NCBI RefSeq assembly: GCF_000423245.1
Contig: NZ_KE383993.1
Span: forward strand, 516,159-580,158
Direction of reading: 5' to 3'
Source: Ligilactobacillus ceti DSM 22408
Lineage (GTDB): Bacteria > Bacillota > Bacilli > Lactobacillales > Lactobacillaceae
DNA length: 64,000 bases
A model generated the notes under the pieces. That model worked only from the letters and a program-made list of their open reading frames with translations, was not told the origin of the DNA and did no database searches. Made by a program: the position numbers and the translations under genes. Positions 31,977 to 40,791 of this stretch are shown here, one piece after another. The stretch's first letter is position 1. Each line of letters opens with the position of its first letter.

Positions 31977-33596
31977 TTATTTAATGTATGCTTCTTTCCA
32001 GTTATGAGAAACTCCGGCTGAGTTATGCACGACATCTTTCACGTTTGAACGAAGCATTTGTGGTGTATTACGTTGTACCAATGGGATAACACCTTGTTCA
32101 CGGTTAAGCAATTTAGCAGCTTTCACTAAATCATCCCAACGTTTGTCTGGATCGCCTGCATCTGTTGTCTTAGATGCTTGGATTAACTTATCGTATTCTG
32201 TATTTGTCCATTTACCGTTGTTATAAGGACTACCTGAAACCATTAAATCTAAGAAACTAATTGGATCAGAGAAGTCAGCACCCCAAGCGGATAAGACGAT
32301 ATCAAATTCACCTTTTTCAGAACGGCTTAAACGTGTCTTAAATGGAATGTTATTTACACTAACTTTAATTCCTGGTAAAGTTTGTTCTAATTTACTTTGT
32401 AAGTATTCTGTTAATTTCTTCGTTAAATCAGAATCATCACCTAAGATATTGACAGAGAAGCTTGTTTCTCCAACTTCTTGCATACCTTCTTTGAATAATT
32501 TTTGTGCTAAAGCTTTATCATATGTGACACCAGCTTTTGTAGCTGCATCTGTTGTAAAGTCTTTACCATCATGTTTAGCCAAACCTTGAGATACGAAACA
32601 TTTAGCTGGTAAAGTACCACTACCTAAGATTGTTTTAGCAATTGTTTTCCGGTCAATAGCATATGAGATAGCTTGACGGATTTTCTTGTTAGCTAAGAAT
32701 TTATTGTTTTGGTTTAATTCTAAATAACTTAAGTTAGAATTTTTCACAATTGAGAAATCAGGATTATCTTTCAATTGTTTTGCTTGTTCTGGACCTAATG
32801 TTGATTGATCCAATTTATCAGATTGATATAAACTATATGATGTTGTTGTACTCTTATTAACTTGGAATTTAATTTTATCTAATTTAACTTTTTTAGCATC
32901 CCAGTAATTTTTATTCTTCTTCAAACTCCAGCTCAAGTTCGTTCCTGTCCAACCTTCCATCTTGAATGGTCCGTTATACACTACGTACTTAGCAGATGTT
33001 CCGTATTTCTTACCAAATTTTTCAACTGCTTTTTGGTTTTGTGGGAAGAATGATGGGAATCCCATTAATAATTTGAAATATGGAATTTGTTTATCTAATG
33101 TAACAACTAATTCATATTTACCTTTAGCTTTTATACCTAAATCTTCAACCGGTTTTTTACCTTCATTAATATCGAGGGCATTTTTAATACCTTCATACAA
33201 ATATGCGTATTGTGAACCAGTTTTTGGATCAACTGTTCGGCGCCAGCTATACACGAAGTCTTGTGCTGTTACAGGGTCACCATTGGACCATTTAGCGTCT
33301 TTACGTAGTTTAAATGTATATGTTAAACCATCTTTAGAAACTTTAGTTGCAGTCGCAATCCCAGGTTCAATCTTACTATCTTTACCTAAACGATAAAGAC
33401 CTTCCATACTATTGCTTAACATATCAAAACTATAGTTATCAGTTGCTAAGGACGGATCCATTGTTGAGATTTCTGCTGGTAAACTCCATTTTAAAACTTG
33501 ATCTTTTGACTCTGTGCTTTTTTGACCACATGCTGTTAAAGCCACAGCTCCTGTTAAGACAACACCACTTAAACTTAAAACTTTACTCCACTTCAT
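31977..33596 (-). CDS. oppA: Oligopeptide ABC transporter substrate-binding lipoprotein (OppA family)
   Basis: About 539 residues. Signal peptide with lipobox LTACG at residue ~25, then the SBP family 5 pattern: PAEISTMDPSLATDN near residue 40, DGLTYTFKLRKDAKWSNGDPVT near residue 90 (given in part), and the C-terminal IPLVQRN. It captures peptides outside the cell for an Opp permease, which is not in this window. The ATG of MKWSK is preceded by GAGAGGGAG. Monocistronic. Confidence 0.92.
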   Translation of the reverse strand: MKWSKVLSLSGVVLTGAVALTACGQKSTESKDQVLKWSLPAEISTMDPSLATDNYSFDMLSNSMEGLYRLGKDSKIEPGIATATKVSKDGLTYTFKLRKDAKWSNGDPVTAQDFVYSWRRTVDPKTGSQYAYLYEGIKNALDINEGKKPVEDLGIKAKGKYELVVTLDKQIPYFKLLMGFPSFFPQNQKAVEKFGKKYGTSAKYVVYNGPFKMEGWTGTNLSWSLKKNKNYWDAKKVKLDKIKFQVNKSTTTSYSLYQSDKLDQSTLGPEQAKQLKDNPDFSIVKNSNLSYLELNQNNKFLANKKIRQAISYAIDRKTIAKTILGSGTLPAKCFVSQGLAKHDGKDFTTDAATKAGVTYDKALAQKLFKEGMQEVGETSFSVNILGDDSDLTKKLTEYLQSKLEQTLPGIKVSVNNIPFKTRLSRSEKGEFDIVLSAWGADFSDPISFLDLMVSGSPYNNGKWTNTEYDKLIQASKTTDAGDPDKRWDDLVKAAKLLNREQGVIPLVQRNTPQMLRSNVKDVVHNSAGVSHNWKEAYIK

Positions 33597-33782
33597 ACAC
33601 ATCTCCCTCTCGATTAATATTAAGTAATAATTAGCTTGTGATTAATATACATTAGAATAACATTAAAAGTCAACTACTTTTTTATAATTTATTTTACAGC
33701 TTTTTCTGATCCCTTTGGTAGATATAAGTTTATCCAGGGTATATCTATTCTAATTTATTTTTAATTTAATTATAATCACTCT

Positions 33783-33836
33783 AAAAAAAGAGTTACAAAA
33801 CAGTTGGTTGCACTGCTTTGTAACTCTTTTTTATTT
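33783..33836 (-). terminator. Terminator of mapA-pgmB
   Basis: AGAGTTACAAA and TTTGTAACTCT pair around a short inner stem, with a T7 tail on the minus strand. Confidence 0.85.
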
Positions 33837-34499
33837 TTCACATTTTTGCCAAACTTCTTGTAAATAAGCTAAATTCAAATCCTTCGTTGTCTCAACAATG
33901 TCGATATCAGCACCTAAATCTTGTGCTTGGCCCACACCAACTGGCACAGCTCCACTCGCTTGAATCGCTTGTATTCCAGCTAAGGCATCTTCAATACCTA
34001 AACATTCCTGAGCGTTTAAACCAATTTCTTTAGCTGCCAACAAATAAATATCTGGTGCTGGTTTCCCCGCAGCTACTTGCTTGGGATCAGCTATCCCTAA
34101 AAAACAATCCGCTAACCCTAATTTTTCTAAAATAACCGGACCATTTTGACTCGCTGATGCTAAAGCGATTTTAATATTAGCTGCTTGTAATTCAAATAAT
34201 AACTCTTTAATACCCGGCAATATATCGGCCGGGGTAATTTTTTGAATCATTTTTAAATAATTTTCATTTTTTCGTTGCATCAATTCTTGAAAAGCTTCAC
34301 CTTGATAAAGTTCAGTTTGTTGACCTTTTTGTAAAATCAACCGTAATGAATCAGCACGACTCAAGCCTTTTAATTGTTGATTAAATTGACGATCAATTTC
34401 AATACCTAACTCCGCTGCCAAAGCGCGCCAAGCTAAATAGTGATACTCAGCCGTATCTGTAATCACACCATCTAAATCGAATAACACACCTTTAAACAT
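33831..34499 (-). CDS. pgmB: Beta-phosphoglucomutase
   Basis: 222 residues, HAD family. LFDLDGVITDT at the N-terminus holds the nucleophile Asp and acid/base Asp, with a helical cap domain and GIEDALAGI near residue 168. Converts beta-glucose 1-phosphate from maltose phosphorolysis to glucose 6-phosphate. It starts 2 nt after mapA stops, and its ribosome-binding site (GAGGAG) lies in the mapA end, so the two steps are coupled. Confidence 0.95.
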   Translation of the reverse strand: MFKGVLFDLDGVITDTAEYHYLAWRALAAELGIEIDRQFNQQLKGLSRADSLRLILQKGQQTELYQGEAFQELMQRKNENYLKMIQKITPADILPGIKELLFELQAANIKIALASASQNGPVILEKLGLADCFLGIADPKQVAAGKPAPDIYLLAAKEIGLNAQECLGIEDALAGIQAIQASGAVPVGVGQAQDLGADIDIVETTKDLNLAYLQEVWQKCEK

Positions 34500-34501
34500 G
34501 T

Positions 34502-36808
34502 TTACTCCTCATTTCTGTGTACAGGAACTTGAATTTCATTTTGTAAAGTTAATAAATATTTTTCTGCATAAACGTTTAATTCTAACGGTTCACCCGCTAA
34601 CAATGTTACTTGCACAGTTGTAGGCGTGACATTCACTTTCAATAATCGTTGGCGATAATTAATCCGAAAACGATAACCTGACCATTGTTTAGGTATCACA
34701 GGCGCAAACGATAATTGATTATGATCGGTTTTCATTTGGGCAAAACCGTGTACTAAAGCTAACCAACTACCTGTCATCGATGTAATATGCAGTCCATCTT
34801 CGGTATCATGATTATAATTGTCTAAATCTAGTCGTGCTGTGCGTAAATATAATTCTAAAGCTTTACTCGTTAACCCTAATTCGGCCGCTAAAATCGCATG
34901 AATACATGGTGATAAAGATGACTCATGCACTGTTAAAGGTTCATAAAATTGATAATTACGCTCTTTTTCTGCCTGACTAAACTGATCATTGAAAAAATAT
35001 AACCCTTGCAGCACATCGGCTTGTTTAATATAACAAGAACGTAAAATCTTATCCCAGGACCAGTTTTGATTTAAAGGTAAATCTTTTTCGCTTAACTCAG
35101 TAACTGGTTTTAATTCTTTATCTAAAAAAGTATCATGTTGCACAAAAATTCCCAAGTCAGCTGAATACGGTAAATACATCTTATCAATAATTTGTTGCCA
35201 GTCAGCTAATTCTTGTTGATCAACTGTAATAGGACTACTTGCTGCATATTTGCAATACATTTCTTTAGTATATTGTAAAACCCATCGCGCCAAATAATTA
35301 GTGTACCAGTTATTATTCACGTTATTTTCATATTCATTCGGACCGGTCACACCATGGATCATATATTGATCTTTGTGTGGGACATAATGAACCCGATCCG
35401 CCCAAAAACGGGCAATTCCGACTAAAACTTCTAAACCAGTTGTTTTTAGATAAGTATCATCACCAGTGTAATTTGTATAATTATAAATAGCGTAGGCAAT
35501 GGCTCCATTACGATGAATTTCTTCAAAAGTTATTTCCCATTCATTATGACATTCAACACCCGTAAAAGTTACCATCGGATATAATGCACCCTTTAAGCCT
35601 TGTTGTTGGGCATTGTGATAAGCTTGTGGTAATTGTTGATGACGATATTTCAGTAATTGCAATGGTACTTTCGGCTCAGTTAAGGCTAAATATAAAGGCA
35701 ATGCATATGCTTCCGTATCCCAATACGTTGCGCCGCCATATTTTTCACCGGTAAAACCTTTGGGACCAATATTTAACCGTTCATCTTCACCATAATATGT
35801 TTGGAATAATTGAAATAAATTAAATCTTAACCCTTGTTGAGCAGCTGGATCACCACTAATCGCCACATCAGCTTTGTCCCACCGTTTTTTCCAGGCCTGA
35901 GCTTGTTGTTGTAAAGCTTGCGAAAAATCATTTTGACTAAAGCGATTTAATAATTTTTGTGCTTGTGATAACTGGTTCTCCAATGGATAATCACGGTCCG
36001 TCACTACTGCCACATATTTAGTGAATTCTAGTTTGGCATCCGCTGTGGTTAAAGTTTTTTGATACTTTTGTTGCACACCAGCTTGATCAAAATGTTCTGT
36101 TTGTAATGTGCCATTAGTTTTGTTTTTCATCATCGTTGTCACTACAAATTGCGGCACACCAAACGCATTCTCTTTTGTTTGATTAGTGAAATAAGCATTT
36201 TTATCTTCGGTAATCCCGCTTGCTTTAGTTTTCCAAAAATATTCTTCATAATTACTATCTTGATTTTGAATATCGCCTTGCAGCTCAGAGCTAATCTGCA
36301 CTTCACAGCCCGGCCCAGCTAATAATTCAACTTCCAAATTAAAAACTGCAATCTCTTTTTGAACTAAACTAAAAAATCTTTGCCAACGAAAAGCTAAATG
36401 ATTGCCAGCGATGTTCACAGTATAACTCCGCCGTAAGACCCCGGCTTGCAAATCTAATTCTAAGAAATAATCACTTGGTGGCTGTTTTGTTAAATCCAAT
36501 ACTTCTCCAGCTACTGTAATTTTTAACGCACTAAAATTAGTTGCATTAATCACTTTGCCAAAATATTCCGGATAACCATTCTTCCACCATCCAACTCGTG
36601 TTTTATCTGGATACCAGACCCCGGCTATGTATGTACCTTGATGTGTTTGACCACTATAATCTTCTTCGAAAGTTCCCCGCATCCCCATATAACCATTCCC
36701 TAAACTTGTTAAGGATTCTTCTAATAAACGTGTCTGAGGATCAAAATTAGTTTTACTTAATTCCCAGGAATCAGTAACCGCAAATAACTTTTGTTGTGCT
36801 TGTTCCAT
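34502..36808 (-). CDS. mapA: Maltose phosphorylase (GH65)
   Basis: About 768 residues, standard length. GH65 features: [16 protein letters not shown] in the N-terminal domain, [12 protein letters not shown] near residue 360 and [17 protein letters not shown] near residue 485 with the catalytic Glu. Splits maltose with phosphate into glucose and beta-glucose 1-phosphate. The ATG of MEQAQQK is preceded by AGAGAGG nine nt upstream. Promoter TTGTTA-N17-TATAAT lies at 36845-36873. Confidence 0.95.
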   Translation of the reverse strand: MEQAQQKLFAVTDSWELSKTNFDPQTRLLEESLTSLGNGYMGMRGTFEEDYSGQTHQGTYIAGVWYPDKTRVGWWKNGYPEYFGKVINATNFSALKITVAGEVLDLTKQPPSDYFLELDLQAGVLRRSYTVNIAGNHLAFRWQRFFSLVQKEIAVFNLEVELLAGPGCEVQISSELQGDIQNQDSNYEEYFWKTKASGITEDKNAYFTNQTKENAFGVPQFVVTTMMKNKTNGTLQTEHFDQAGVQQKYQKTLTTADAKLEFTKYVAVVTDRDYPLENQLSQAQKLLNRFSQNDFSQALQQQAQAWKKRWDKADVAISGDPAAQQGLRFNLFQLFQTYYGEDERLNIGPKGFTGEKYGGATYWDTEAYALPLYLALTEPKVPLQLLKYRHQQLPQAYHNAQQQGLKGALYPMVTFTGVECHNEWEITFEEIHRNGAIAYAIYNYTNYTGDDTYLKTTGLEVLVGIARFWADRVHYVPHKDQYMIHGVTGPNEYENNVNNNWYTNYLARWVLQYTKEMYCKYAASSPITVDQQELADWQQIIDKMYLPYSADLGIFVQHDTFLDKELKPVTELSEKDLPLNQNWSWDKILRSCYIKQADVLQGLYFFNDQFSQAEKERNYQFYEPLTVHESSLSPCIHAILAAELGLTSKALELYLRTARLDLDNYNHDTEDGLHITSMTGSWLALVHGFAQMKTDHNQLSFAPVIPKQWSGYRFRINYRQRLLKVNVTPTTVQVTLLAGEPLELNVYAEKYLLTLQNEIQVPVHRNEE

Positions 36809-36844
36809 AACAACCAACCTCTCTTTAACCTGCTATTAATTTTA

Positions 36845-36873
36845 ATTATACGTTGCAGCGAACTTTTTAACAA
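36845..36873 (-). promoter_or_regulatory. Promoter of mapA-pgmB
   Basis: TTGTTA (36868-36873), 17-nt spacer, TATAAT (36845-36850) on the minus strand. Confidence 0.75.
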
Positions 36874-36929
36874 ACAACATTACTTACTACTGTCTGACTT
36901 AGACCCGTTAGCCTTTTAAAAAGCAGTAA

Positions 36930-36957
36930 CAAAAAAGGACAGCTAACACTGTCCTTG
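36930..36957 (-). terminator. Terminator of the E''-F'' peptide module
   Basis: AAGGACAG and CTGTCCTT pair and T6 follows on the minus strand. Confidence 0.75.
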
Positions 36958-36998
36958 TTGTTCTTTAGAATTATATTCACGGCGCGCCTTCACTAACT

Positions 36999-37018
36999 GT
37001 ACAATTTAATCATTGTAC
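36999..37018. repeat. Hairpin overlapping a six-codon ORF after peptide F''
   Basis: GTACAAT and ATTGTAC pair around a 6-nt loop. On the minus strand it contains ATG preceded by AAGGAG, opening only MIKLYS. A regulatory hairpin or remnant of a further peptide gene. Confidence 0.35.
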
Positions 37019-37026
37019 ACTCCTTT

Positions 37027-37113
37027 TTAAGGATGTAAGATAGCAAACATAGTTGCCAACCACAATGAAATTAAAGCTATATATCTAAACATTTTAGAAT
37101 AATTAATTTTCAT
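37027..37113 (-). CDS. 28-residue hydrophobic peptide F'' (array III)
   Basis: ATG at 37113 to TAA at 37027. MKINYSKMFRYIAL then SLWLATMFAIL; homologous to peptide F at 19687-19770, 17 kb away. One membrane helix, no ribosome-binding site, antisense promoter on its start codon. Confidence 0.5.
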   Translation of the reverse strand: MKINYSKMFRYIALISLWLATMFAILHP

Positions 37114-37136
37114 TTTAGGCACGAATTTGTTATACT
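37108..37136 (+). promoter_or_regulatory. Antisense promoter on peptide F'' start
   Basis: TTTCAT (37108-37113), 17 nt, TG at 37128-37129 and TATACT (37131-37136). Confidence 0.6.
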
Positions 37137-37142
37137 CAAACA

Positions 37143-37319
37143 AGAGGCAAGCTGTAATCTTACCTCTCGATAGCTAACTTAGTAAGTTAAAGTTAGCCAA
37201 CAAATGAGCCACGCGCTGACAATTCCAATTATAGTAAAGACATCAGAAAAAGTTAACTTTCTCTGAGTAGGCTCGTTAATTTTGACGACGACAATGAATA
37301 TTTTGTTGTCGTCTTTTTT
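37143..37319 (+). ncRNA. Putative antisense RNA to peptide E'' (array III)
   Basis: About 177 nt. An AGAGG/CCTCT hairpin stands near the 5' end (37143-37168) and a strong terminator near the 3' end (GACGAC...GTCGTC, 11 pairs with one G-T, then T6). Complementary to nearly all of peptide E''. Confidence 0.6.
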
Positions 37320-37334
37320 GTTTGAGTTTGACAC
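37179..37334 (-). CDS. 51-residue peptide E'' (array III)
   Basis: GTG at 37334 to TAA at 37179. Polar start SNSNKKDDNK, then IFIVVV, a basic linker and a membrane helix (IIGIVSAWLICWL). Shares KKDDN and AWLI with peptide E at 19805-19945. The start is uncertain: no good ribosome-binding site, and a long inverted repeat lies just upstream. Confidence 0.5.
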   Translation of the reverse strand: MSNSNKKDDNKIFIVVVKINEPTQRKLTFSDVFTIIGIVSAWLICWLTLTY

Positions 37335-37345
37335 TTCGTATCACA

Positions 37346-37389
37346 TCTCACGAATATATCATATAACAATATCATAATATATTCGTGAG
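37346..37389. repeat. Inverted repeat in the leader of peptide E''
   Basis: CTCACGAATATAT and ATATATTCGTGAG (13 bp) surround a loop that can itself pair. It would fold immediately before the E'' start in the minus transcript. Confidence 0.6.
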
Positions 37390-37443
37390 TATTCGTTAAA
37401 AAACATCAAAAATATCCTATCGATTTAATTTTATTATCTTTTT

Positions 37444-37905
37444 TTATTTTTTAATTTGGTTTAATTTATCATTTAGTTCTTTTACATTCTTTTTATTTTT
37501 GAAATATGTTACTACCCATATAGCTATAAAAATCACTATATACACAGATAAAAAAGAAAAATAATTTTTTATATTATGAGAAAACCAGTATAATCTATAT
37601 CCTGCACAGCTCATAACTAAAAGATTAATTGTAAAATATACGAAAGAGCTTTTTACTAAACTCCATTTTTCTATATCCCAAATAAATTTTGTTCCTGCAA
37701 ATACAGCACCTACAAGCCCTGAATATAAAGCCAACATTTCAGCTGCCTTTATATTTCCTACCTTTTCTACAAGAACTAAAGGTGCTGGAGAAAATGCTCC
37801 CCATTTCACAGAAAAACACAAAGCAATAATATAACCTATACCTACTCCCATCAAAGCACCTACTAATATTTTTCTGATTCTGTCATAGAGATTTTGCTCT
37901 TTCAT
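37444..37905 (-). CDS. DUF3021 membrane protein
   Basis: About 153 residues from the ATG of MKEQNLYDR, with AGGTG six nt upstream. Four hydrophobic segments and a basic C-terminus (KNKKNVKELNDKL). Matches the DUF3021 family found beside LytTR regulators in Firmicutes, where it may act as a membrane partner of the regulator. It begins one base after the LytTR gene stop. Confidence 0.85.
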   Translation of the reverse strand: MKEQNLYDRIRKILVGALMGVGIGYIIALCFSVKWGAFSPAPLVLVEKVGNIKAAEMLALYSGLVGAVFAGTKFIWDIEKWSLVKSSFVYFTINLLVMSCAGYRLYWFSHNIKNYFSFLSVYIVIFIAIWVVTYFKNKKNVKELNDKLNQIKK

Positions 37906-37906
37906 T

Positions 37907-38347
37907 TTAAACACCTAACCTTTCTTTAATCCCCTTTACATACCTTCTTGACACATAAGTTTTTTTGTCGTTTTTAAATACAATCTCAATAGTTCCTGTA
38001 AACCCTGATTCAAAATACTTTACATTGTCAATATTTATAATTTTCGACTTACTTATCCTTATAAATGATAGATGAGATAATTTTTCTTCTACCTCATATA
38101 ATCTTAACTTAATTTCAAATTTATCATCAGCCGTTTCTACAAACACTTTGCCACCTTCAGCAAAGACTGTAAAAACATCAGCTAATTTTATCAAGAGAAT
38201 TCTTTCATCCTTGATGACAGTAAGCTTTCCTGTATTATCTTTATTTATAAACTCCATAATCTTACGTATTTCTTCAGTCATCTCATAAGATTGAATATTG
38301 ATTTCTGTTTCTTTATATTTTTTATCTATATCAAGATTTATTATCAT
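37907..38347 (-). CDS. LytTR-domain transcriptional regulator
   Basis: About 146 residues. A short N-terminal part, then a LytTR DNA-binding domain from about residue 45 (LIKLADVFTVFAEGG, SHLSFIRISKSKIINIDNV, KKTYVSRRYVKGIKERL). No receiver domain, so it is not a classical two-component regulator. The ATG of MIINLDIDK is used; AAAGGAG lies nine nt before it. Forms an operon with the DUF3021 gene. Confidence 0.9.
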   Translation of the reverse strand: MIINLDIDKKYKETEINIQSYEMTEEIRKIMEFINKDNTGKLTVIKDERILLIKLADVFTVFAEGGKVFVETADDKFEIKLRLYEVEEKLSHLSFIRISKSKIINIDNVKYFESGFTGTIEIVFKNDKKTYVSRRYVKGIKERLGV

Positions 38348-38439
38348 CTCTATCATCTCCTTTCATTGATAGTATAGCAAAACTTTTTCTGTATGTACGC
38401 AAATTCCTATAAACGGTTATTATTAGGCTACAAGTGGTA

Positions 38440-38475
38440 AAAAATAAAGCGATAGCCGTTTAATCTATCGCTCTA
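38440..38475 (-). terminator. Terminator-like hairpin upstream of the LytTR gene
   Basis: GAGCGATAG and CTATCGCTT pair and T6 follows on the minus strand. The upstream sequence (38480-38640) contains only very short ORFs, perhaps a vanished gene. Confidence 0.6.
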
Positions 38476-38693
38476 ATGCTTATTAATACTGTTGTAATTT
38501 ACTTTCTCATCTTTCTTTATCACCAACAAACAGGTCTATCTTTCATTGCGTTTTCTTTTTAGTCATAACATTTCTTAATCCTTTTATAACATCATATTTA
38601 TTATATTAACTTTATTATGACATAAAGGCAAAGTTATCTATACAAAGTAAGCGCATTTATGATAAACTGTATTTGAATGAGAGGTGTTGTCTA

Positions 38694-38882
38694 ATGGGAA
38701 AACAAATCGCAGTCATTGTGTGGAGTGTATTATATGGTGAAATCTTAGCCTATGTAGTTTCTGCTCTAACAGGATTAACATTCGATCCTAAACTAGCTGC
38801 TATTATTCCTATTATTGCCGGATTAGTTTTAAATAACGTTCTTAATGTATTCATTAGCGATCCGAAAGCAAAACAGGAATAA
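38694..38882 (+). CDS. DUF2929 family small membrane protein
   Basis: 62 residues from the ATG at 38694 (GAGAGG nine nt upstream). Two membrane helices: IAVIVWSVLYGEILAYVVS and AAIIPIIAGLVLNNVLNVF, matching the DUF2929 family of Firmicutes. Function unknown. Converges on the TPR gene at a shared terminator. Confidence 0.85.
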   Translation: MGKQIAVIVWSVLYGEILAYVVSALTGLTFDPKLAAIIPIIAGLVLNNVLNVFISDPKAKQE

Positions 38883-38891
38883 CAACCTACA

Positions 38892-38938
38892 TAAAAAACG
38901 TCGCAAAAGATTAATTAATCTTTTACGACGTTTTTTAT
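38892..38938. terminator. Bidirectional terminator
   Basis: AAAACGTCGCAAAAGATTAA and its complement form a long stem with A and T tracts on both sides, serving the DUF2929 gene and the TPR gene. Confidence 0.85.
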
Positions 38939-38944
38939 TTTGTT

Positions 38945-40207
38945 CTAATAATCTTCTAAAGCTTCTTGAAGTTCTAAAACTTCGCTATCATTTGGTCTTT
39001 CTTGCAAATAAAGATTCAAACATTCTAATGCTAGGTTTCGTTCCCCTGCATTACGATAAACAAAAGCTGCATCTTTTAAGAAATCTAAATTATTATGCAA
39101 TGCTTCTTGAACTGCTTGATAATTTTTAACAGCTTCTGGATAATCATCAATTGCCGCATAAGAACGACCTAAATTCCAATGAATTTGCGGATCAATTTCA
39201 CCTTCTGCTAAATACTCATTTAAAAAGGCAATATTTTCTTGATGCATATCATGTTGTAAATATAAATTACTCAACGCTAACACTAATGTTAAATTATGTT
39301 CATCTTGACTCAATGCTGTTTTTAAATAACGTTGTGCTAATTCAACTTCACCTAATTGTAAAGCTAATTCACTTGCTTTACGATAAAGTTCAATATTATA
39401 TTCATCAACTGCTAAACCTTCTTGATAAGTCTTTAAAGCTTCACCGAGTTGACCTTTTTCTTGTTGAATATCAGCTAAATATGGGTACGCTGTCGCATAT
39501 CCTGGGTCTAATTCGATTAATTTTTCAAAACTATTTTGAGCTTCATCTAACATCCCTAATTGTAATTGGGTAAAAGCTAATTGGAAACGTGTATCAATAT
39601 CCAATTTTTCTTCATGAATTTGATCTAAATAAGCTAAAGCTTTTTCAAATTTACCTTGTCCTGCATAAGAAACACCTAATCTTTGGACTAAATCAACCCG
39701 TGATAATTCAAGTACACCGTTTTTAATTAATTCTAAATAAAGTTTTTGTGCTTTGTGATATTCTTTAATATTAAAATAAAATTCTGCTAAGGCAAATTGG
39801 ATAATTGGCTCATCTGGTGCTAAAGATAAAGCTCTTAATAATTTACTTTCACTTACTTCAAACATCGCTTGTGTTTGATAATAATCTGCCGCTACTAATA
39901 ATGATTGTAAATAAGCATCAGAATCTGGTTTAATATCTGCTAAATATTGAATAACTTCATCATCATGCCCTTCACTAATCGCAATATCAGCTAAAGCGGT
40001 CCGAATTTGATCTTCATCCGGATAACGTTCTAATAATAATTGATAAGCTTTTTTTGCTAAATCAGAAAAACCTAAAGAATATAATTCTTCAGCTAAACTG
40101 TATAACATCTCATCGTCATCATTTTCTAAAGCTTTTGGAAAAATCGCATAAGCTTCATCAATTTGACCCATTTCTAACATGTCGATTAATTGTTCTGAAT
40201 ATGTCAT
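38945..40207 (-). CDS. Tetratricopeptide-repeat protein
   Basis: About 420 residues of repeated 34-residue helical pairs (for example GQIDEAYAIF, YHKAQKLYLELI, GMLDEAQNSFEKL, GQLGEALKTYQEG), giving a solenoid for protein binding. No signal peptide. It corresponds to the TPR protein commonly found beside hup and der in LAB. The ATG of MTYSEQL is preceded by AAAGGAGAG. Confidence 0.9.
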   Translation of the reverse strand: MTYSEQLIDMLEMGQIDEAYAIFPKALENDDDEMLYSLAEELYSLGFSDLAKKAYQLLLERYPDEDQIRTALADIAISEGHDDEVIQYLADIKPDSDAYLQSLLVAADYYQTQAMFEVSESKLLRALSLAPDEPIIQFALAEFYFNIKEYHKAQKLYLELIKNGVLELSRVDLVQRLGVSYAGQGKFEKALAYLDQIHEEKLDIDTRFQLAFTQLQLGMLDEAQNSFEKLIELDPGYATAYPYLADIQQEKGQLGEALKTYQEGLAVDEYNIELYRKASELALQLGEVELAQRYLKTALSQDEHNLTLVLALSNLYLQHDMHQENIAFLNEYLAEGEIDPQIHWNLGRSYAAIDDYPEAVKNYQAVQEALHNNLDFLKDAAFVYRNAGERNLALECLNLYLQERPNDSEVLELQEALEDY

Positions 40208-40272
40208 ATATAACTCTCCTTTTTTGTTTGAAAACATCTGACAAACATCCCAGCGCGCTAAATTCAGCGTTT

Positions 40273-40307
40273 TAAAAAAGCCGGAACTTTACAGTCCCGA
40301 CTTTATG
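40273..40307 (-). terminator. Terminator of hup
   Basis: AAAGTCGGGACTG and AGTTCCGGCTTT pair (one mismatch) with T6 after on the minus strand. Confidence 0.8.
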
Positions 40308-40324
40308 CAAAATAAGTTTAAATC

Positions 40325-40600
40325 TTATTTAACAGCATCTTTTAAAGCTTTACCTGGTTTGAATGCAGGAACTTTACTTGCTGGAATTTGGATTTCTTCA
40401 CCTGTTTGTGGGTTGCGACCTTTACGAGCTGCACGATCACGAACTTCGAAGTTACCAAAACCGATTAATTGAACTTTTTCGCCTTCTTTAAGAAAATCTT
40501 GGATTGAACCAAAAACAGCATCAACAGCAACTGTTGCGTCTTTCTTTGTAAGACCTGTACGTTCTGCTACTGTTTCAATTAATTGTGCTTTGTTTGCCAT
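40325..40600 (-). CDS. hup: DNA-binding protein HU
   Basis: 91 residues. [16 protein letters not shown], the dimer core [20 protein letters not shown] and the C-terminal [11 protein letters not shown] are characteristic of HU. Folds and compacts the chromosome. The ATG of MANKAQ is preceded by GAGGAGGTG. Confidence 0.98.
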   Translation of the reverse strand: MANKAQLIETVAERTGLTKKDATVAVDAVFGSIQDFLKEGEKVQLIGFGNFEVRDRAARKGRNPQTGEEIQIPASKVPAFKPGKALKDAVK

Positions 40601-40722
40601 ATGTTTCACCTCCTCAAATGAAGATTAGATGTAATATCATCATCTCTTGATAGCTCATTTTGGGTTTCCCAAAAATGATGAAACAATGACTTACAAATCA
40701 TTGTCCATTTGATAGAATAGCA

Positions 40723-40752
40723 TAAAAACCTTACTATAACAAGGTTTTTAAC
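40723..40752 (-). terminator. Terminator of der
   Basis: AAAAACCTTGTTA and TAGTAAGGTTTTT pair, with T5, on the minus strand. Confidence 0.75.
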
Positions 40753-40791
40753 CTCTGATTAAACTTTTTTTATCTAAGATTGACCCTTAGT

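Noticed and set aside
32962-33396. 144-codon open frame on the plus strand inside oppA
   Set aside because: It is antisense to a clear gene, has no ribosome-binding site and its translation resembles no protein; likewise the frame at 39151-39573 opposite the TPR gene.
36985-36992. GGCGCGCC palindrome as a functional site
   Set aside because: A single 8-bp palindrome in an AT-rich stretch; no supporting context.
38480-38660. Possible small genes before the LytTR operon
   Set aside because: Only ORFs of 7-16 codons with stops in all frames; nothing supportable beyond a terminator-like hairpin.
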